Assembly: GCA_002396385.1 (NCBI GenBank)
Contig: DGTD01000075.1
Location: 1-47,514, forward strand
DNA: 47,514 nt
Direction of reading: 5' to 3'
DNA from: Bacteroidales bacterium UBA4345
GTDB taxonomy: Bacteria > Bacteroidota > Bacteroidia > Bacteroidales > Paludibacteraceae
The position numbers and the translations under genes were made by a program. Below, piece by piece: positions 32,267-40,444 of the stretch. The notes beneath the pieces are model-generated. The model made no database searches. It was given only the letters and a program-made list of their open reading frames with translations, and was not told where the DNA came from. Position 1 is the stretch's first letter; each line of letters starts with the position of its first letter.

Positions 32267-33717
32267 AATTTGCCTTGTTTCAGTGCTTCAACGTATTTGT
32301 CTACCTTTTGCAGCTCTTCTGCAATCTTTATCTTTTGTGGACAGTGCCATTCGCACTGGTGGCAGCCTACACAGTGGCTGGCTTGGCGAAGGCGGGGCAC
32401 ACTCCGGTCGTAGCCGACCAGGAAGGCGCGGCGTTGCTTCTCATATTCGGGGTGCTGGCTGCTTTGGGCCATATTGCCTTCGTTGATGCACTTGTTGTAG
32501 TGTACGAAGATGGCTGGAATGTCAATGCCGTATGGGCATGGCATGCAGTACTTGCAGTCGTTGCACGGTATGGTGTTCAGTCCGACTATGTCGTCGGCCA
32601 CTTCTTCAAGAAACTGCTTTTCCTCTTCGCTGACCGGTTTGAGCGGTGCATAGGTGTTAATGTTGTCTTTTACGTTCTCGAGGTAGGTCATGCCGCTCAA
32701 TACCGAAAGTACGCCTTTGGGTGAGCCTGCGTAGCGCATGGCCCAGCTGGCAATGCTGTGTTCTGGGTCGCGGCTTTTCATTTTCTTGAAAATGAAGTCG
32801 GGCACTTTTGCCAAGCGGCCTCCTAACAGGGGCTCCATAATGAGCGATGGTATGCCGCGCTTCTCTAGCTCGGTATAGAGGTATTCGGCATTGGTGTTCC
32901 GAGGATTGATTTCACTCGCATGCTTCCAGTCGAGGTAGTTCAACTCTATGAGCACAAAGTCCCAATGGTATTTGCCTTCGTCGTGCCACTGCAACAAAAG
33001 GTCGAACATTTTGATGTCGCCGTGGTACGAGAATCCGAGGTTCTTTATTTTGCCTTGTTTCTGTTGGCCGACCAGCCAGTCAAGCAGTCCGTTGTCTATG
33101 TAGCGGGCGTAGAGGGTCTGTTTGCTGTCGAGCTGTTCGTTAATTCCTTGAGCGTTCGGCCGCTCGCTTGTACCGCCTATGGCGTGAAGTAACAGGAAGT
33201 CCACATAGTCGATCTGCAACTCTTTAAGCGAGTTGTTAAACATCTCTTTGCCCGATTCCAGACTCCAGGTGGCCGGATTGAAGTTCGATAGTTTGGTCGA
33301 TACGAAGTATTTGTCGCGGGGGTAGCGGTGCAAAGCTATTCCGGTACTTTTTTCAGACCGGCCTTGGCAGTAGGCAGGCGATGTGTCGAACAGGTTTACA
33401 CCATGCCCAATGGCATAGTCTACCTGCTTGTTCACCATGTCTTGGTCGATTGGGGAGTCGGGGTTCTCACGGCCCGAACCTCCGCCTTCGATAGGCAGGC
33501 GCATCATACCAAATCCCAACAACGATATTTTGTCGCCCGTCTTGGGGTTGGTGCGGTAAGTCATCTTGTCGGTTGGTGGCTCTGGAATGGTGGTTTTGTA
33601 ACTTTGCTGTTGTTCGTTGCTGTTGCAGGCAGAAAGGACTGCACTCGTTGCCACAGCGGCTGCACCTGCGGTTTTCAGAAACTCGCGGCGGTTTATAGGG
33701 TTTTCTTTTTCGCTCAT
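32263..33717 (-). CDS. Tat-exported Fe-S aldo/keto reductase (lipoprotein)
   Basis: 484 aa from the ATG at 33717 (the open frame starts 28 codons earlier without a signal). N-terminus is a twin-arginine signal (NRREFLKTAG, Arg10-Arg11) ending in lipobox LSAC (Cys31), so the folded protein should be anchored outside the cytoplasm. The aldo/keto reductase barrel has LLGFGMMRLP, LFDTSPAYCQGRSE, KYFVSTKL and YVDFLLLHAIGG. The C-terminal part has ferredoxin-type Cys clusters CNDCKYCMPCPYGIDIP and CVGCHQCEWHCPQK. Folded Fe-S cargo explains the Tat route. Electrons may come from the polyferredoxin encoded just upstream. Substrate unknown. Confidence 0.9.
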   Translation of the reverse strand: MSEKENPINRREFLKTAGAAAVATSAVLSACNSNEQQQSYKTTIPEPPTDKMTYRTNPKTGDKISLLGFGMMRLPIEGGGSGRENPDSPIDQDMVNKQVDYAIGHGVNLFDTSPAYCQGRSEKSTGIALHRYPRDKYFVSTKLSNFNPATWSLESGKEMFNNSLKELQIDYVDFLLLHAIGGTSERPNAQGINEQLDSKQTLYARYIDNGLLDWLVGQQKQGKIKNLGFSYHGDIKMFDLLLQWHDEGKYHWDFVLIELNYLDWKHASEINPRNTNAEYLYTELEKRGIPSLIMEPLLGGRLAKVPDFIFKKMKSRDPEHSIASWAMRYAGSPKGVLSVLSGMTYLENVKDNINTYAPLKPVSEEEKQFLEEVADDIVGLNTIPCNDCKYCMPCPYGIDIPAIFVHYNKCINEGNMAQSSQHPEYEKQRRAFLVGYDRSVPRLRQASHCVGCHQCEWHCPQKIKIAEELQKVDKYVEALKQGKL

Positions 33718-33737
33718 TTTCGTGCTGTTCAAGTGTT

Positions 33738-35252
33738 TTAAATTTCTTTGTGCACCTCGTGCCCTTCTACGTATATTGCGCTGAAAGGTCTCGATGGACA
33801 AAGGTTCTCGCAGGCACCGCAGCCTATGCAGCGCTCGGTGTTGATGGCAGGAATCTTGTGCGATTCCGGGTTCGCCGGGTCGCTTGGCACCATCTGTATG
33901 GCTCCGTTAGGGCAGTGGCGGGCACAGTTGCCGCATTCCACGTTGTCGGTTAGCACAATACAGTTCTTCTTAACCCAAACCGCATGGCCTATCTGTATAC
34001 TGCTCTTTTCTGCTGGGGTGATGGGCTTGATGGCGCCGGCCGGGCAGACTTCCGAACACTTGGTGCATTCTGGCCGGCAGTAGCCTCTGTCGTATTCCAG
34101 GTGTGGCTGCATCAGCGTCCCGAGGTCCGACGATGGACGGAGTACTCCGTTCGGACAGTTCGCCACACACAGCTGGCAACCGGTGCAGTGTTGTGCGAAG
34201 TGCTTGGCGCTAAAGCTTCCGGCTGGAAGAATCGGTGTCTCGCGGACGGGTACTTTTTTATTGAGAATGGTTGCCAGACCTCCGTCTACCTTTTTGTCTT
34301 TTTGTGCTTTTGCCAGGCCTGCGGCAAGTAATCCTGTCCCTATCAGAAAACTGCGTCGGCTGGTGTCAACGGTCTCGTCTTTAACTGCTTGCTGGGCATT
34401 GTTGACCGTCTTACCTTGTTTTTGCTGGGTTAGGCGGTTTTTGAAACTGATGGCTTTCGCATTGCAGGCGTCAATACAGTCGAAGCAGGCGACACAGCGA
34501 CTGGTGTCTACCTTCCCGTTCTTGAAGTCTATGGCCGACGCTTTGCACTTCCTGGCGCAGAGTCCGCAGTTCTTACAGGCTTTTTCATCGATAACCGGAC
34601 GGAATATGGCGTATTGCGATACAAATCCAAGTACTGTGCCAACAGGGCAGATGGTGTTGCACCAGGTGCGTCCGTTCTTCCAGGCCAGAACGCCGACTGT
34701 GGCCAGCGTAACGATGGCTGTTACGGGTACTATCAGACTTTTAGCCCAGACGCTTGTCTCGTAAAAGGCATAGCTGTTGAAGTGCTCGGCTATGCCGGCT
34801 AGCACGTTGTTGCCAAATGCCCAAATGGGGGCGAGCAAACTTTCTGCTATGCGTCCGAATGCGCTGTATGGCGCTATAAACAGCGCAATTTGTGTAAAAC
34901 CGGCTACAACTAGCAATACGAACACAAGCAGAACTCCGTAACGCAGGTTCCTCTTTTCCTGTGAATAGCTGAAGCGTGCTTTCTTGCCTTTGCGTTTGGC
35001 GCTTATCCACGATACGGTGTCTTGCAAAATGCCCAGTGGACAGATGACTGAACAGTAGATGCGGCCGAATAGTAGCGTGACCAGTAGCAAACCTACCACT
35101 ACGGCTGTGTTAAATGCTAAAACGGCTGGCAGGAACTGTACTTTCGCCATAAAGCCGAACCAACGGGTCATTGTTCCTGTAAAGTCTAAAAATAACAGGG
35201 TTACCAGCGTTATAGCCAGCACCGCAGCGGCTGTGCGGATTTTCCTTAACAT
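33738..35252 (-). CDS. Membrane polyferredoxin (NapH/NapG-like fusion) with internal Tat motif
   Basis: 504 aa. The first ~200 residues hold four to five membrane helices with RIYCSVICPLGI and CNTICPVGTVLG, as in NapH/YccM-type proteins. Then two cytosolic-type clusters (CKNCGLCARKCKASAI, CVACFDCIDACNAKAI). At residue 299-300 is a twin-arginine motif TSRRSFLIGTGLLAAG followed by a hydrophobic stretch, and after it a second ferredoxin part with HCTGCQLCVANCPNG, CTKCSEVCPAGAI, CGNCARHCPNGA and CIGCGACENLCPS. The layout suggests electrons cross the membrane to an exterior domain. It lies 12 bp after tatC and 20 bp before the Fe-S aldo/keto reductase. Confidence 0.88.
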   Translation of the reverse strand: MLRKIRTAAAVLAITLVTLLFLDFTGTMTRWFGFMAKVQFLPAVLAFNTAVVVGLLLVTLLFGRIYCSVICPLGILQDTVSWISAKRKGKKARFSYSQEKRNLRYGVLLVFVLLVVAGFTQIALFIAPYSAFGRIAESLLAPIWAFGNNVLAGIAEHFNSYAFYETSVWAKSLIVPVTAIVTLATVGVLAWKNGRTWCNTICPVGTVLGFVSQYAIFRPVIDEKACKNCGLCARKCKASAIDFKNGKVDTSRCVACFDCIDACNAKAISFKNRLTQQKQGKTVNNAQQAVKDETVDTSRRSFLIGTGLLAAGLAKAQKDKKVDGGLATILNKKVPVRETPILPAGSFSAKHFAQHCTGCQLCVANCPNGVLRPSSDLGTLMQPHLEYDRGYCRPECTKCSEVCPAGAIKPITPAEKSSIQIGHAVWVKKNCIVLTDNVECGNCARHCPNGAIQMVPSDPANPESHKIPAINTERCIGCGACENLCPSRPFSAIYVEGHEVHKEI

Positions 35253-35264
35253 AAGATTTCTTGT

Positions 35265-36062
35265 TTATTTTTTGTTAGTATGTGCAACCAGCACAATGCT
35301 GGCTTCGTATAGCAACCACATCGGAAGCGACACTATAAGGAGGGTGAAGATGTCGGTGGTTGGTGTTATGATGGCGGCTGCTATCAGTATGACTACTATG
35401 GCATGTCGGCGGTAGTTCCGCATAAAGTCGGACGTTAACAAACCAAGTTTTCCCAAAATCCACGATATAACCGGAATCTCGAATACAATGCCCATCATCA
35501 GGCTCATCAGCAACAGCGTGTCGATGTACGATTCCAGCGAAATCATATTGACAACCTCCTCGCTGACTTGGTAGTTGCTTAAAAAGCGGTAGGTGAGTGG
35601 GAAAATCAGGAAGTAGTTGAGTAAGAGGCCTGCTACAAACATCAAATAGCCCATTCCTGCTACCCTTACCGCATATTTACGCTCTTGCTCATAAAGTGCG
35701 GGCGCGATAAAGCTGAAAAGTTGGTAGATGATGTAGGGCGAGGCCGTGACGACGCCTGCACAGAATGCTGTTTTAAAATGAAAGACAAACTGTTGGGCTA
35801 AACCGGTGTTGATGAGTTGCACCGCTTTCACTGGCTCTAAACCGCCTTGCCCCTGGGTCACCCAGTTACTGAATCTTTCTAATAGCTGGTAACTGACAAA
35901 GTCGGGCTCTCTCGGTGCAAATATCAGGTTGAAAAGTGGCTCTTTAAGGAAGAAGGCGGCAGTGGTCGCAGCCAGCACGACGATCAGTATGCGCACGAAT
36001 GTGCCTCGTAGAACGTCGATGTGGGTCCAAAAAGACATGCTGTTGCCTTTGTCTTCGCTCAT
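35265..36062 (-). CDS. tatC: Twin-arginine translocase subunit TatC
   Basis: 265 aa. Six membrane helices and the TatC hallmarks: SFWTHIDVLRGTFVRILIV at the N-terminus (a variant of the usual F-x-H-L-x-E-L-R-x-R), YQLFSFIAPALYEQERKYA, GYLMFVAGLLLNYFLIFPLT, IVFEIPVISWILGKLGLL and ITPTTDIFTLLIVSLPMWLLYE. It recognises twin-arginine signals together with TatB/TatA. It is 12 bp from tatA and from the polyferredoxin gene. In this operon the apparent cargoes are encoded directly downstream. Confidence 0.95.
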   Translation of the reverse strand: MSEDKGNSMSFWTHIDVLRGTFVRILIVVLAATTAAFFLKEPLFNLIFAPREPDFVSYQLLERFSNWVTQGQGGLEPVKAVQLINTGLAQQFVFHFKTAFCAGVVTASPYIIYQLFSFIAPALYEQERKYAVRVAGMGYLMFVAGLLLNYFLIFPLTYRFLSNYQVSEEVVNMISLESYIDTLLLMSLMMGIVFEIPVISWILGKLGLLTSDFMRNYRRHAIVVILIAAAIITPTTDIFTLLIVSLPMWLLYEASIVLVAHTNKK

Positions 36063-36074
36063 CTGGAAATAATT

Positions 36075-36257
36075 TTAATCTTTCCGCTCTTCCTTTTTGT
36101 CTTCAGTATCGGTGTTGGTCACGTCTTTCATACCTTCTTTGAAACTGCTGACCCCTTTGCCTAGACTCTTCATCAACTCTGGTATGCGTTTGCCTCCGAA
36201 AAGGAGCAACACAACAAAGACGATAAGCAGAAGTTCTGGAAATCCTAATCCAAACAT
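36075..36257 (-). CDS. tatA: Twin-arginine translocase subunit TatA
   Basis: 60 aa. One N-terminal membrane helix ([20 protein letters not shown]), the [17 protein letters not shown] hinge and amphipathic helix, then a charged tail ([14 protein letters not shown]). TatA forms the protein-conducting patch with TatC. There is no separate tatB here, as is common for minimal TatAC systems. Confidence 0.95.
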   Translation of the reverse strand: MFGLGFPELLLIVFVVLLLFGGKRIPELMKSLGKGVSSFKEGMKDVTNTDTEDKKEERKD

Positions 36258-36275
36258 ATATCTAATGTTTTGTGG

Positions 36276-36785
36276 TTAATTCTTGAACAGTTGTCCGATG
36301 ACGAGGTATCCGCCTACTACTTGTAGGGCCATTCCTGGAAGTCCCATCTTAAAGTCGGTCAGTCCGGCTGCCCAACTGCCTTCTATCAGACATTCGCCCA
36401 ACGAGCCGACAACCTGGTAGAAAAGAACAACCAGCAGCAGAATGCCGAGGCTTACTTTCTGATAACGCTTCGCGCACCAGCCTGCGGCAATAGCCAACAA
36501 CACACCCTTCAGCAAAATAGAGGGGAGTACTGCCACGCTAGGCATGTGGAACAGAACCGAGTTGACCAGTGGAGAGAAGATGGCGGTTAGCAGTCCGACC
36601 TTCATTCCGTACTTGTAGGCGCCTATCAGTGTGAAAAAGTAGATGGGAAGCCATGTGTGGCCACCATTGGGCACCAAATGGCACAATTGCGGTAGCACAA
36701 TGTTGCCTATTACGAAGAATAGGGCAAACAGGTAGGTCCTTGTTTCTTTGAATTGGAGTGTGTAAAGCTTTAGAGTTTGGTCCAT
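36276..36785 (-). CDS. Predicted ECF transporter S component-like membrane protein
   Basis: 169 aa with five to six membrane helices (YLFALFFVIGNIVLPQLCHLV, WLPIYFFTLIGAYKYGMKVG, LPSILLKGVLLAIAAGWCA, LGILLLVVLFYQVVGSLG, LPGMALQVVGGYLVI). Size and topology fit S components of energy-coupling-factor importers; the sequence HLVPNGGHTWLPIYFF is where related proteins place their ligand site. No T or A component is adjacent, so it would use shared ECF modules encoded elsewhere. First gene of the seven-gene operon ending with a TonB receptor, which suggests import of the same compound over both membranes. Ligand unknown. Confidence 0.65.
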   Translation of the reverse strand: MDQTLKLYTLQFKETRTYLFALFFVIGNIVLPQLCHLVPNGGHTWLPIYFFTLIGAYKYGMKVGLLTAIFSPLVNSVLFHMPSVAVLPSILLKGVLLAIAAGWCAKRYQKVSLGILLLVVLFYQVVGSLGECLIEGSWAAGLTDFKMGLPGMALQVVGGYLVIGQLFKN

Positions 36786-36808
36786 AACCTTTCGTGTTTG
36801 TTTGGTTG

Positions 36809-36816
36809 CAAAGATA
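36809..36816 (-). promoter_or_regulatory. -7 box of the Tat/Fe-S operon
   Basis: TATCTTTG on the minus strand, 23 bases before the ECF S-component start codon. A palindrome AGTTC-T-GAACT lies upstream at 36835-36845. The intergenic region 36786-36948 is shared with the divergent NrtR-like gene. Confidence 0.65.
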
Positions 36817-36921
36817 TAACTTTTTTGTTTAAGCAGTTCTGAACTTTAATGCTTGTGAACTTTTTTCGTGTCTTTTTCAGCGCATTTCTTTTTGCTTGTT
36901 CCTTTTGTCTCCTTTATTTCT

Positions 36922-36947
36922 TAATTTTGTGTAAACTTCACACAAAA
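36922..36947 (+). promoter_or_regulatory. Promoter and probable operator of the NrtR-like gene
   Basis: The -7 box TAATTTTG (36922-36929) is overlapped by a perfect 8-bp inverted repeat, TTTTGTGT (36925-36932) and ACACAAAA (36940-36947), with a 7-bp centre. The repeat ends one base before the start codon of a DNA-binding regulator. This is a convincing autoregulatory site. Confidence 0.65.
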
Positions 36948-36948
36948 A

Positions 36949-37641
36949 ATGCAAAAAGGAACATATACATACGACTATCCGCGCCCGATGGTGGCTACCG
37001 ATTGCGTGATTTTCGGTTTCGACGGCACAAAAATGCAGGTCTTGTTAGTTAAAAGGGGGGAAGAACCCTATAAGGACAGTTGGGTGCTGCCGGGTGGATT
37101 CCTACGGATGGAAGAGTCGGCTGAAGAAAGTGCACGTATGATGTTGCGCGAAAAAACGGGTCTTCGTGAAACTTACATCGAGCAGTTCCACACTTTTTCC
37201 GCTCCCGAACGCGATGTGCGCGGCCGTGTCATATCCATCGCTTATTATGCTCTGGTCAGAAAACAGGAAGTAAGGCAGGGTGCCAATGTCTCGGAGGTTG
37301 GCTGGTTCCCGCTCGACGGACTGCCAGAACTGGTCTTCGACCATAAGGATATATTAGATATGGCGTTGGCAAAATTGCGTGAACGCATTATGTTCCAACC
37401 GGTTGGCTTTGACCTGCTTCCCGAAAAGTTCACCATGCGGGCGCTGCAGTCGCTCTACGAGGCTATATTGGGAGTAGAGTTCGACCGGCGGAACTTCTCG
37501 AAGAAAATTCTGCACGTTGGGCTACTTACCGATTTGAACGAGTCAGCCCGGTCTACTCCGAAAAGGATGGCCAAGCTGTACAAGTTCAATGCTGAAAGTT
37601 ACGGTCGCTTGAAGGAAAAAGGTTTCCGTTTGGAATTTTAG
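36949..37641 (+). CDS. NrtR/AraR-type Nudix-fold transcriptional regulator
   Basis: 230 aa. N-terminal Nudix fold (MVATDCVIFGFDG, VLLVKRGEEPYKDSWVLPGG). The Nudix box (50-72) is degenerate: where catalytic enzymes have RE there is MM (64-65), and the EE pair reads EK (68-69), so hydrolysis is unlikely. The C-terminal winged helix (FTMRALQSLYEAILGVEFDR, RRNFSKKILHVGLL) is that of NrtR-family repressors. Such proteins sense a nucleotide-sugar or sugar-type effector and bind operators. It is divergent from the Tat/Fe-S operon and has an inverted repeat over its own promoter, so it may control both. A 40-codon piece of a close paralogue survives at 41736-41858. Confidence 0.88.
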   Translation: MQKGTYTYDYPRPMVATDCVIFGFDGTKMQVLLVKRGEEPYKDSWVLPGGFLRMEESAEESARMMLREKTGLRETYIEQFHTFSAPERDVRGRVISIAYYALVRKQEVRQGANVSEVGWFPLDGLPELVFDHKDILDMALAKLRERIMFQPVGFDLLPEKFTMRALQSLYEAILGVEFDRRNFSKKILHVGLLTDLNESARSTPKRMAKLYKFNAESYGRLKEKGFRLEF

Positions 37642-37694
37642 TCGCTTTGGGCTGCTCTTTCGTGGACCGACAGCCCTTGGACGGGTTGTGTGGT

Positions 37695-38300
37695 TTAAAA
37701 TCCAATCTGTTTCAGCCAGTTCACAACTTTAGCCTTTTCGCTGCGGACCTCGTGGCCGTAAATAGAAAATCCGTTTTGTACGCTGGCTTTCGGAAACGCT
37801 TTTTTCACATCGCTTACGCAGTTGGCCAATCCGCTCCCTTCGTGTGTGGTGAACGGATAGATGGTCTTTCCGTCGAGGTTGATGTCTTTAAAGAGTGTGA
37901 ACATTACTTGCGGGTAGGTGCCCCACCAGACAGGTCCGCCAATAAACACGGTGTCGTATTCCGACAAGTCTGGCGCTTTGCCTTCGTAGGCAGGCAACTC
38001 TTTGTCGTTCGCTTCCTTTTGGGCCAACTGGGTGAGTGGGGTATAGGCCATGCCGTCGTACTTGTGGGTGACGATTTCAAATTGCCCGGCTCCGGTAATT
38101 TCGGAGATGTAGTCGGCTACTATTTTAGTGTTCCCGACTTTTATGTTGCCCACACTGTAGTTCTCGCCTGCGTGGGAAAAGAAAATAACGATCGATTTGC
38201 TCATATTGTCGTGTTTTTTTACTTCCTGGCTGTTGCAACCGGTACCTACAAAGAGGGCCGAGATGCCGAGAAGTAGGGTTTTAAATCTGTTTGTTTTCAT
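37695..38300 (-). CDS. Flavodoxin-family lipoprotein
   Basis: 201 aa. The N-terminus is a lipoprotein signal (LFVGTGC, Cys22), followed by a flavodoxin fold: SIVIFFSHAGENYSVG (phosphate-binding loop region), GNTKIVADYI, YDTVFIGGPVWWGTYP, GKTIYPFTTHEGSGL. Flavodoxin-like redox proteins are normally cytoplasmic, so a surface or periplasmic form is unusual. An internal Met (MSKSIVIFF, residue 33) could alternatively give a cytosolic product. It is last in a minus-strand cluster: AraC regulator, aldo/keto reductase, CMD-cupin, flavodoxin. Confidence 0.85.
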   Translation of the reverse strand: MKTNRFKTLLLGISALFVGTGCNSQEVKKHDNMSKSIVIFFSHAGENYSVGNIKVGNTKIVADYISEITGAGQFEIVTHKYDGMAYTPLTQLAQKEANDKELPAYEGKAPDLSEYDTVFIGGPVWWGTYPQVMFTLFKDINLDGKTIYPFTTHEGSGLANCVSDVKKAFPKASVQNGFSIYGHEVRSEKAKVVNWLKQIGF

Positions 38301-38336
38301 GATGCTGGTTTCTTAAAATGTGGTATGTCATGGGGT

Positions 38337-39470
38337 TCATCGAACCTTGTTGTAGACTTCGTCGCTCACAGGCTCTAGCCACTCGTTGCTGGTTTCTTCC
38401 TGCAGGTTCTTGTGGTAGGTAAGGTGCTGCATCCACGAGCCCTTGGCTGCTCCGTGCCAGTGTTTTACGCCTTCCGGTACTTCTATTACAACGCCTTCGC
38501 GCAGTTCCACTGCTGGTTTGCCCCATTCTTGGTACCAGCCGTGTCCGTATACGCAGACCAGAACCTGGACTGCTCCGTGGTGTATGTGCCAGTTGTTGCG
38601 GCAACCGGGTTCGAAGGTTACATTGGTGATGCTCTCGCCGTAAGGCGATACGTAGCTTCTTCCTGTGAAGTATTGTGCGTATGCGTCGTTGGGCACACCA
38701 CGGCGCCAATACGATTTCAGGTCAACTTGGTCGTTTTGGCTGCGTACGGTTGCAGTTGTGTCGAGCGCTTCGTTGACAGCCTTTAAAACTCTGGAAGAGG
38801 CTGCCTTACAACCGTTAGCGGCCAGTGCGACTGGTATCTGTAGCAACTGCTCGTCGGTGACCCCCATGTTGCGCGCTCCTTTGACGTGCGCTTTCAGTTG
38901 GGGTTCAACACCTTCCATGGCCGAGAGGGCGCTGACGGTCACCAACTCCCGGTCGGCGTGGCTGAGGATGTCGCGGGCGAAAATGTCACCGAAAAGGTGC
39001 GCTTTCAGGTAATAGTCTTCGGCCGGACAGAAGTCGTAATTGAACGGTTGGCCAGATAGTCTTGTCTGGATGTCGGTTCCTTGTTTCAGCGCGTCGTAGT
39101 CTTTAGGCAGAGGGGTAGCTTCCTGGCCCGCCTCAAAGGGCTTCTTCCGCTCGGCCAGCACCTTTTGCAGGGTGCCGAGGGCGTTCAGGCTTCGTGGAAA
39201 ACCGGTGTAGGCGTACAGTTGTGAAAGGGCTTCCTTTATCTGACTGACTGTAAGCCCGGCATCGAGCCCGGCATTAATTGCGTCGTAAAGAGACAGCTGG
39301 TCACCGCTGGCTTCGCTGCAGGCGATAGCCGACATACATGAGGCTTGTTTTTCGTTGAATGTAAGTGTATTCATTTCTTTCTCGATTTCTTTCTTAACCT
39401 GGCTTTCTTTATGCCCGTTGCAAGACGCCACCGACAGCGTCAGCGCAATAAATAATAGTAATTTGTTCAT
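38337..39470 (-). CDS. Carboxymuconolactone decarboxylase-cupin fusion lipoprotein
   Basis: 377 aa. Lipoprotein signal (SVASC, Cys17). Two CMD-type helical domains follow: TLTFNEKQASCMSAIACSEA and, later, ADRELVTVSALSAMEGVEPQ; the usual CxxxH redox pair is not obvious in either. The C-terminal cupin (TNVTFEPGCRNNWHIHHGAV, GVVIEVPEGVKHWHGAAKG) has the His-rich metal-binding signature. Proteins of this fused type occur in gut bacteria next to aldo/keto reductases and flavodoxins. It is probably a redox or detoxification enzyme outside the cytoplasm. It lies 11 bp from the aldo/keto reductase gene. Confidence 0.85.
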   Translation of the reverse strand: MNKLLLFIALTLSVASCNGHKESQVKKEIEKEMNTLTFNEKQASCMSAIACSEASGDQLSLYDAINAGLDAGLTVSQIKEALSQLYAYTGFPRSLNALGTLQKVLAERKKPFEAGQEATPLPKDYDALKQGTDIQTRLSGQPFNYDFCPAEDYYLKAHLFGDIFARDILSHADRELVTVSALSAMEGVEPQLKAHVKGARNMGVTDEQLLQIPVALAANGCKAASSRVLKAVNEALDTTATVRSQNDQVDLKSYWRRGVPNDAYAQYFTGRSYVSPYGESITNVTFEPGCRNNWHIHHGAVQVLVCVYGHGWYQEWGKPAVELREGVVIEVPEGVKHWHGAAKGSWMQHLTYHKNLQEETSNEWLEPVSDEVYNKVR

Positions 39471-39481
39471 CTTCGTATCCT

Positions 39482-40342
39482 TTAATTAACCCTTGCCGAC
39501 AGAAGGTAGCGCACTAAGTCGGGGCTGTTGTGGTCAACTATCTCACTGTGGCCAAGGTCGAGTGCGTCAATTTGTTTTATCTCGTTTCCCGTCAGTTCAA
39601 AATCCCAAATGTCTATGTTCTGTTCCATTCGTTCTTTGTGTACGCTTTTGGGTAAAATGCTGACACCCCGTTGTACGTTCCATTTTAAAGCGATTTGTGC
39701 TGCGCTCTTGTTGTGGTTTTTACCAATCAGGCTCAAAACAGGGTGGCTGAAAATTCCGTGATTGCCTTCTGCCAGCGGTCCCCATGCCTGTGGGTGGCAA
39801 CCATATCTCTTCATGTTCTTTATCGCCTCGTACTGTGAGAAGAAGGGGTGGAGCTCAATCTGGTTCACCATTGGTTTAGTGTCTACTAATTCGGCAAACT
39901 CGGTAAATTTCCCCGGGTAGAAGTTCGAAACCCCAATAGCTCTGATCAGCCCGTTGTTATATAGCTCTTCCAGTGCCAGCCATGCACCATATACATCGCC
40001 GAAAGGCTGGTGGAGCAGGTAGAGGTCTATGTAATCGAACCCGAGTTTGTCTAACGAGCGTTGGAATCCGCGTTTCGCATTCTCGTAACCGAAGTCCGAC
40101 ACCCAGAGTTTGCTGGTGATGAACAAGTCCTCGCGTTTTACAAGTCCGGTTGTAATGGCTTCCTTTACGGCTTCGCCTACCGCATCCTCGTTCATATAGA
40201 TGGCTGCCGTGTCAATAAGCCGGTAGCCTGCGCCTATGGCGTCTAATACAGCCTGCTTGCATTGTGCTGGGTCAGACACTTGGAATACACCGAAACCTTC
40301 AAGTGGCATTTCCACTCCGTTATTAAGTCTGATGTTTAGCAT
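39482..40342 (-). CDS. Aldo/keto reductase (2,5-diketo-D-gluconate reductase-like)
   Basis: 286 aa, single TIM barrel. The catalytic tetrad is visible: Asp44 (RLIDTAAIY), Tyr49, Lys78 (ITSKLW) and His111 (LLHQP). NADPH-binding IGVSNF and ILPKSVHKERMEQNI are present. There is no signal peptide, so it is cytoplasmic, in contrast with the two lipoproteins encoded after it. Reduces small aldehydes or ketones; substrate not predictable. Divergence of compartments suggests a joint stress-response regulon rather than one linear pathway. Confidence 0.92.
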   Translation of the reverse strand: MLNIRLNNGVEMPLEGFGVFQVSDPAQCKQAVLDAIGAGYRLIDTAAIYMNEDAVGEAVKEAITTGLVKREDLFITSKLWVSDFGYENAKRGFQRSLDKLGFDYIDLYLLHQPFGDVYGAWLALEELYNNGLIRAIGVSNFYPGKFTEFAELVDTKPMVNQIELHPFFSQYEAIKNMKRYGCHPQAWGPLAEGNHGIFSHPVLSLIGKNHNKSAAQIALKWNVQRGVSILPKSVHKERMEQNIDIWDFELTGNEIKQIDALDLGHSEIVDHNSPDLVRYLLSARVN

Positions 40343-40444
40343 GGTAAAATTGTCTTGTTTTTTCTGGTGCTAAATTACAGCAGACTGCTCAGTACGTTGT
40401 TATGCAAAATTCTGTGATTTGTTCACATTTTTCTTAAAGGGACG

